The notes below the pieces were generated by a model. It saw nothing but the letters and a program-made list of their open reading frames with translations. It was not told the origin of the DNA and searched no databases. DNA of 64,000 nt, taken from contig SUYQ01000004.1 of NCBI GenBank assembly GCA_015060325.1, forward strand, positions 1-64,000. The letters are read 5' to 3'. Source of the DNA: Bacteroidales bacterium. Lineage in GTDB: Bacteria; Bacteroidota; Bacteroidia; Bacteroidales; UBA932. A program made the translations under genes and the position numbers. Of the stretch, positions 59,282 to 64,000 are shown in pieces (positions within the stretch are counted from its first letter, which is position 1; each line of letters begins with the position of its first letter).

Positions 59282-61102
59282 CTACATGTCGTCCTTGTCC
59301 ATGTTCTGGAGGAGGGCGTCGTTTGTGCCGTATTTCCTCATCCTGTCCTGGAGAAGCTCCATTGCCTCGATGCAGTTCATGTCAGCAAGGAACTTGCGCA
59401 TGATCCAGATGCGGTTTGCAAGTGCAGGGGAGTATAGCAGGTCGTCTCGACGGGTACTTGAGAGCGTTACGTCAACGGCCGGGAAGATGCGCTTGTTTGC
59501 AAGTCTTCTGTCAAGCTGAAGCTCCATGTTTCCTGTTCCCTTGAACTCCTCGAAGATCACCTCGTCCATCTTTGATCCTGTCTCTGTAAGGGCTGTAGCC
59601 AGAATGGTCAGCGAACCTCCGTTCTCGATGTTACGTGCCGCACCGAAGAATCTCTTTGGCTTATGGAGAGCGTTTGCATCGACTCCTCCGGAAAGAACCT
59701 TTCCTGATGCCGGCTGGACAGTATTGTAGGCACGTGCAAGACGTGTGATCGAGTCGAGAAGGATCACTACGTCATGACCGCACTCAACCATCCTCTTGGC
59801 CTTTTCAAGAACCATGTTTGCTACCTTTACATGACGCTCTGCCGGTTCGTCGAATGTTGAAGCGACAACTTCCGCCTTCACGCTGCGTGCCATGTCGGTA
59901 ACCTCCTCAGGACGCTCGTCGATAAGAAGCACGATCATGTATACCTCAGGGTGATTGTCAGCGATGGCATTAGCTATTGACTTGAGCAGCATTGTCTTAC
60001 CGGTCTTTGGCTGCGCCACGATCAGTCCACGCTGTCCCTTTCCGATAGGAGTGAACATGTCCACTATACGGCATGACATGTCATTATGGCCGTTTCCAAG
60101 GAGATTGAATTTTTCTTCAGGGAAGAGCGGTGTGAGGAAGTCGAACGGAATCCTGTCACGGATGAATTCCGGAGTGCGTCCGTTGACATATTTGATGCGT
60201 ACAAGAGGGAAGTATTTGTCTCCAGCCTTCGGTGGACGGATTTCTCCGGTCACTGTATCACCTGTCTTCAATGCATGCTGCTTGATCTGGAACTGTGATA
60301 CGTAGATGTCGTCAGGTGAGTTCAGATAGTTGTAGTCAGAAGAACGGAGGAATCCATATCCGTCAGGCATGATTTCCAGTACGCCGGTAGCTTCAACCAC
60401 TCCCTCGAACTCTATCTGAGGCTCCTGGTGGCGCTGCTGCTTGTTGTTCTGATGACGGTTTTCCTTTTCTTTATTCTGAGGCTTCTGATTGTCCGGATTC
60501 GGTGTTTCAGGACTTTCATTTATTGAATCTTCTTTAGATTCTGCAATCTCTGTCGCAGCTTCTGGGGCCTGTACATTCTGCTGGTTGCCTTTCTGAATCC
60601 TGGCTCTTTTCTGTCTTGGCTGCTTTTCCACGGTCTGAGCGGTTTCCTGAACCTGTGCCGGAACCGGTGCAGCAACTTCTTCTACAGTCTGCTCTGCAGC
60701 AGGCTCGGCAGTTTTGTTTTCCTGAGTCTCCTTTTTCGCCTTTCTGCCTCGCTTTTTCTGCTGCGGCTTGTCTTCAGACTTCGGCTGCTTCTGCTCAACA
60801 GGCTTCTGCTCGATCGCCTCCGACTCTACTGCCTTCGGTTCTACTGTTTTCTGTTCAACTACCTGTGGCACAGTAGTTTCCTTAGAAACTACCTTTGTGC
60901 TTTCTGATTTTTTAGGACGACCTCGTTTCTTCTTCTCAGGTCTTTCAGGAGCGTTCTTGGCATTCTTTTCAGCTTCTTTATCAAGAATTGCGTAGATAAG
61001 ATCCTCTTTCTGCATCTTCTTGAATCCTTTCACCTCAAGCTCCTGTCCGAGCGAACGGAGCTGCTCCAAATCCATTTCTTTCAGATCGAAAATGTTGTGC
61101 AT
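59282..61102 (-). CDS. rho: Transcription termination factor Rho, with long N-terminal insert
   Basis: A 606-residue Rho. Residues 1-45 are the Rho_N domain ([20 protein letters not shown]). Residues of about 46-228 are low-complexity, rich in Glu, Lys, Gln, Pro and Ala; such inserts are typical of Bacteroidota Rho. The RNA-binding cold-shock-like domain is about 230-305 ([20 protein letters not shown]). The ATPase has [19 protein letters not shown] near 360 and [12 protein letters not shown]. The insert may drive phase separation, as reported for a Bacteroides Rho. The promoter is at 61201-61230 and the leader about 93 bases long. Confidence 0.96.
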   Translation of the reverse strand: MHNIFDLKEMDLEQLRSLGQELEVKGFKKMQKEDLIYAILDKEAEKNAKNAPERPEKKKRGRPKKSESTKVVSKETTVPQVVEQKTVEPKAVESEAIEQKPVEQKQPKSEDKPQQKKRGRKAKKETQENKTAEPAAEQTVEEVAAPVPAQVQETAQTVEKQPRQKRARIQKGNQQNVQAPEAATEIAESKEDSINESPETPNPDNQKPQNKEKENRHQNNKQQRHQEPQIEFEGVVEATGVLEIMPDGYGFLRSSDYNYLNSPDDIYVSQFQIKQHALKTGDTVTGEIRPPKAGDKYFPLVRIKYVNGRTPEFIRDRIPFDFLTPLFPEEKFNLLGNGHNDMSCRIVDMFTPIGKGQRGLIVAQPKTGKTMLLKSIANAIADNHPEVYMIVLLIDERPEEVTDMARSVKAEVVASTFDEPAERHVKVANMVLEKAKRMVECGHDVVILLDSITRLARAYNTVQPASGKVLSGGVDANALHKPKRFFGAARNIENGGSLTILATALTETGSKMDEVIFEEFKGTGNMELQLDRRLANKRIFPAVDVTLSSTRRDDLLYSPALANRIWIMRKFLADMNCIEAMELLQDRMRKYGTNDALLQNMDKDDM

Positions 61103-61200
61103 AAATTATTTGTAATGATTGTTATTCAAATGGAACTTATCCTGAATGTCAGGACCTGTCATTTGTAGGGGAATGTGCAAAATTCTCTTGCGAGAGACTA

Positions 61201-61230
61201 CAAAGTTAGTAATTTTAAACAAAACAGCAA
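61201..61230 (-). promoter_or_regulatory. Promoter of rho
   Basis: On the minus strand, TTG (61230-61228) and TAACTTTG (61208-61201), 19 bases apart, just after the lptD stop codon. The leader contains a small CTCTCGCAAGAG hairpin near 61185-61200. Confidence 0.78.
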
Positions 61231-61251
61231 CTCTGCCCCGCGCAAAATTCT

Positions 61252-63999
61252 TTAAAATCCATTATCCCAGTAACTGCTGCTCTTCTTGAACCGCAAAAGG
61301 TCTGCCAAAGCCGCCGCATTTGCCTGAATTCTGAAGCTCCATGACTCCCATTTACCGTTAGGGATCCATGAAACGTTGATATTGAAGCAGTGCAGATCGT
61401 ATGTCGCACTAAGCTGAGTGGTACTCATCTTCAGGGCCATAAGGTCGAAGTTGGTGGTCAGCTGCATGGACAATGCGCGAGTGATCTTGATGTTTCCGCT
61501 TATACCGAGAGTCTGGGTATAGTTATGTACCTTGGACATCTCCCCGTTGGCGTACTGATAGTTGCGGGAATAACGGAAGGAGTAGTTGAAGTTCAATGAC
61601 CACGGTACATTCGGGTTCATATAATATAGGTAACCACCAGGGATATATTCTCCGGTGATCGGATGGTAATATATCCTTGTATAATGGTCTGCCGGGTTGC
61701 CTCCGGCCTGTTTGGTTCCGTCGTTTCCGTTAATCTTTCCTTCACCGGAAATGGAGTAGGAGAGTGATACGCTGGCAGAGTTCATGCGTAGAAGTCCCTG
61801 ACCTTGTGTGACAGCAAACTTGTTCACCCTCTGAACAGTCTTGGTCTCCTTGTTGACCTCCATCGCATACGGGTCGAAGTTGGCATTGGCACTGATTCCT
61901 ACCTTTCCGAGCACGGATGTATTCATTGTAACGCCCACATTGTTCATCTTGAACTGTTCTGCAAGGAAGTTGTATCCTGTATTGAAGTTCAGGTTGTCGA
62001 TCAGCTTGATCTTCTTGGATCCTGTGCCTGTAGTGTCCTTGAGATCCCTGACCTTTGCCTCGAAGTTGTTTCCGAGACTGAAGCTCAGGCTGGCTGTCTT
62101 TCCCTTGCTTGGGACACCCGCTGTATTTCCGGCATAGATGTTATAGTCCTGCGTCTTGACCTGTCCGTTCTTGTCAATATAAGTGAGAGTCCGGAATCCG
62201 TTGAAGTAGGTTCCTTTTTCCGGGCTGAATGATGCTGATATCGACGGTGAAACCACATGCCTGATAGCTTGTAGCCTGCGATGCTTTCCAAAGTCGAACA
62301 GACCATATATTCGGGTGCTCATCGATATGCTTCCTGAATAATTGTGAGTAGCTCCGAATGTGCCGAACGATTTTCCCTTTATATCTTCTACCCGGCCTGT
62401 ATCAGGATTATATTGTTTTTCTGTCTTTCGGAAATGCCAGTTCATGCCGTAGCTTATGCTTGGCGTCACGTTGATATACTTGAACAATGTGAAATTCGGA
62501 AGTCCTATCTGGAAGTTATGAGTCATTCCATTCTGGAACTTGTCCCAGAATCCAGGCTTGTTGAATTCACTTGCCTTGAAGTTGATACGGTTCTGGAATG
62601 ACGTGTTGTAGCCGAAGGAGAACTTCTCGTAGAACTTCTCCTTACCTACTCTGTTCTTTTGTTTGAACGGATAGAAACGGCTTACTGACAACGTTACATT
62701 CGGGAGAGTGAATGAATACGAGCTGTCTCGCGAGTTCTGGTTGTGCAGCGCATTGATCGACAGATTCACCTTTCCGTTCCAGTTCTTTGAATAGGAGATG
62801 GATGATGATATCTGGTTCTGCAGAGCCTCCGTCACTGAAGTAGAGTTGTATCGGCTGTTAGAGGGGCTCGAGAAGTTTACCGATGCTGAAAAACTGGTTC
62901 CAGGACGAGCCTTGGAATCTTGCGAGTGACTCCAGCGGACACCGAAGTTCCTCATCTGCTGGAAGTCGGAACTTCCCTTTTCTCCGACCTGGTCGTTGGA
63001 GTATGTGAGTGACACGCTACCGTTGCATTTGTAGTTGACCTTGTATCGCGAGTTAAGATCCACAGCCCATGAACCCAGTGTATAGATGTCTCCGGTCAGG
63101 GCAATGTCGAAATAATCACCAATGACGAAGTAGACACCGGCGTCACGTATGTAGAAACCACGTGAGACCTCCTCTCCGAATGTAGGGAAAAGTATACCCG
63201 TAGCCCTGTCAGGACGCTTAGGGATGAATCCGAAAGGCAGACCTATAGGCAGAGGTACATCAGCGATGACCGGGTATGCAGGGCCGAATACGGTCTTCTT
63301 GGAAGGGGATGTTATGACCTTTGCCGCTGTCAGATGGAGGTAGTAATGCGGATGCTCACAGTCACAGACTGTATATTTGCCATTAGTCATGTTGATGGAC
63401 TTGTCCGGCATCATCTTGATGTTCTTTCCGTGAAGTATGCCGTCCTCCTCCTGAGTGATCATGTTGGTGATCCTGGCCTTCTGCGTGTTGAAATTGTATC
63501 GGACCTCCTCCATCGTATATGACTTTCCTCCCTGTTCCATTACAGGTTTTCCGGTGATGACGCCGCTGGTGTCCTTGGTACCTCTGGCATAGAGGGTGGA
63601 AGTCTTAAGGTCATACTCCATATAATCGGCAGTCAGCTTCATGTTTCCGTAATTCACGGATACGTCACCGTAGTAGTATATCATCTGTTTTCCGTCGCTG
63701 AAATCCTCTATGATTGAATCTCGGGCCGTTGTGAATGCCGGTGAGTCAAGCGAACTCTTCTGCAGCATGTTCACTGAGTCTGCCCTATGGAGAGAGTCCA
63801 GTTTCATGTCTGCTTCCCTGGCAATCCTGACAGAGTCTGAAATCGCGGAGTCTTGAGAGGCAGAATCAGACAGAGAATTCAGTCTGGTGGATGAGCGTGG
63901 GAGAGAATCGGAAAGAAGAACCCTGTCAGCATCCGCTCCACGGCTGCGACGTGAGCGTCTGGTGTCTTGTGAGGATAAAGTAAAAGAACTCATAAGCAT
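61252..63999 (-). CDS. lptD: LPS-assembly protein LptD, Bacteroidota type (5' end cut)
   Basis: LptD inserts lipopolysaccharide into the outer membrane. 915 codons are visible; the first residues, MLMSSFTLSSQD, look like the end of a signal peptide, so the true start lies beyond the window. A Ser/Arg/Asp-rich stretch (about 12-75) precedes the OstA-like jelly roll (MIYYYGDVSVNYGNMKLTAD, GKNIKMMPDKSINMTNGKYT). The large barrel domain follows (PLPIGLPFGFIPKRPDRATG, then many aromatic strand repeats). The Cys residues CDCEHPHYY near 215 are the only ones evident in this region. The rho promoter lies just after its stop codon. Confidence 0.88.
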   Translation of the reverse strand: MLMSSFTLSSQDTRRSRRSRGADADRVLLSDSLPRSSTRLNSLSDSASQDSAISDSVRIAREADMKLDSLHRADSVNMLQKSSLDSPAFTTARDSIIEDFSDGKQMIYYYGDVSVNYGNMKLTADYMEYDLKTSTLYARGTKDTSGVITGKPVMEQGGKSYTMEEVRYNFNTQKARITNMITQEEDGILHGKNIKMMPDKSINMTNGKYTVCDCEHPHYYLHLTAAKVITSPSKKTVFGPAYPVIADVPLPIGLPFGFIPKRPDRATGILFPTFGEEVSRGFYIRDAGVYFVIGDYFDIALTGDIYTLGSWAVDLNSRYKVNYKCNGSVSLTYSNDQVGEKGSSDFQQMRNFGVRWSHSQDSKARPGTSFSASVNFSSPSNSRYNSTSVTEALQNQISSSISYSKNWNGKVNLSINALHNQNSRDSSYSFTLPNVTLSVSRFYPFKQKNRVGKEKFYEKFSFGYNTSFQNRINFKASEFNKPGFWDKFQNGMTHNFQIGLPNFTLFKYINVTPSISYGMNWHFRKTEKQYNPDTGRVEDIKGKSFGTFGATHNYSGSISMSTRIYGLFDFGKHRRLQAIRHVVSPSISASFSPEKGTYFNGFRTLTYIDKNGQVKTQDYNIYAGNTAGVPSKGKTASLSFSLGNNFEAKVRDLKDTTGTGSKKIKLIDNLNFNTGYNFLAEQFKMNNVGVTMNTSVLGKVGISANANFDPYAMEVNKETKTVQRVNKFAVTQGQGLLRMNSASVSLSYSISGEGKINGNDGTKQAGGNPADHYTRIYYHPITGEYIPGGYLYYMNPNVPWSLNFNYSFRYSRNYQYANGEMSKVHNYTQTLGISGNIKITRALSMQLTTNFDLMALKMSTTQLSATYDLHCFNINVSWIPNGKWESWSFRIQANAAALADLLRFKKSSSYWDNGF

Positions 64000-64000
64000 C

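Noticed and set aside
1..64000. tRNA or rRNA genes
   Set aside because: I looked through the gaps between genes for TPsiC-arm patterns (GGTTCRAATCC type) and rRNA-like stretches and saw none; this was by eye only.

Overview
The window reads as chromosomal DNA of a Bacteroidales (Bacteroidota) bacterium of moderate GC. The signs are the Bacteroidota promoter form (TTTG, then 19-21 bases, then TAnnTTTG) at many gene starts, Rho with a long charged N-terminal insert, an LptD of Bacteroidota type, fimbrillin-like and BACON-like lipoproteins, a recF-DUF721 pair, DUF4301, DUF4250, and split 5'-nucleotidase genes. No rRNA, tRNA, phage, insertion sequence or CRISPR array was seen. I cannot name the genus.

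Layout. 1-6.7 kb: mnmE (minus strand, cut by the window edge), then a leader peptide with an attenuator followed by carA-carB. CarA has lost the catalytic Cys and His of its glutaminase domain. 6.7-10.1 kb: two same-orientation arrays of a REP-like inverted-pair element flank a fimbrillin-like lipoprotein gene and a 41-residue ORF. 10.1-17.7 kb: catalase; a divergent regulator-like gene and Ser/Thr kinase with overlapping promoters; a structured RNA with 6S-like architecture; and a five-gene cassette built around an SPFH protein and repeated GYF_2-type domains. 17.7-24.1 kb: small lipoprotein, trmO, FNT-type channel, trpS, YeiH-type transporter, TetR regulator, Dabb protein. 24.1-30.2 kb: a compact surface-glycan locus (flippase, ferredoxin-like reductase, pyruvyl transferase, two glycosyltransferases). 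30.2-34.1 kb: RluA-type synthase, orphan HsdR-N protein, cca, Xer recombinase, hpf. 34.4-44.1 kb: holA, ABC exporter, split 5'-nucleotidase, mntP, recF, DUF721, pdxB, DUF4301. 44.1-48 kb: methyltransferase with REP-derived sequence inside its coding region, lipoprotein, and a LytTR regulator preceded by helically phased direct repeats. 48-53.8 kb: deoxynucleoside kinase, outer-membrane protein, acyltransferase, BASS transporter, DAACS symporter. 53.9-57.9 kb: yhhQ-clpS-clpA-aat-DUF4250, an N-degron operon. 58-64 kb: two small envelope proteins, rho, and lptD (cut by the window edge).

Most of the window is housekeeping. The points most worth a second look are: (1) the CarA without a glutaminase nucleophile, under a pyrBI-like attenuator; (2) the rod-shaped 6S-like RNA at about 13.58-13.79 kb; (3) the SPFH/GYF_2/zinc-ribbon cassette just downstream; (4) the LytTR gene with repeats spaced 31, 20 and 42 bp around its own promoter; and (5) the REP families, one copy of which has become part of a protein.
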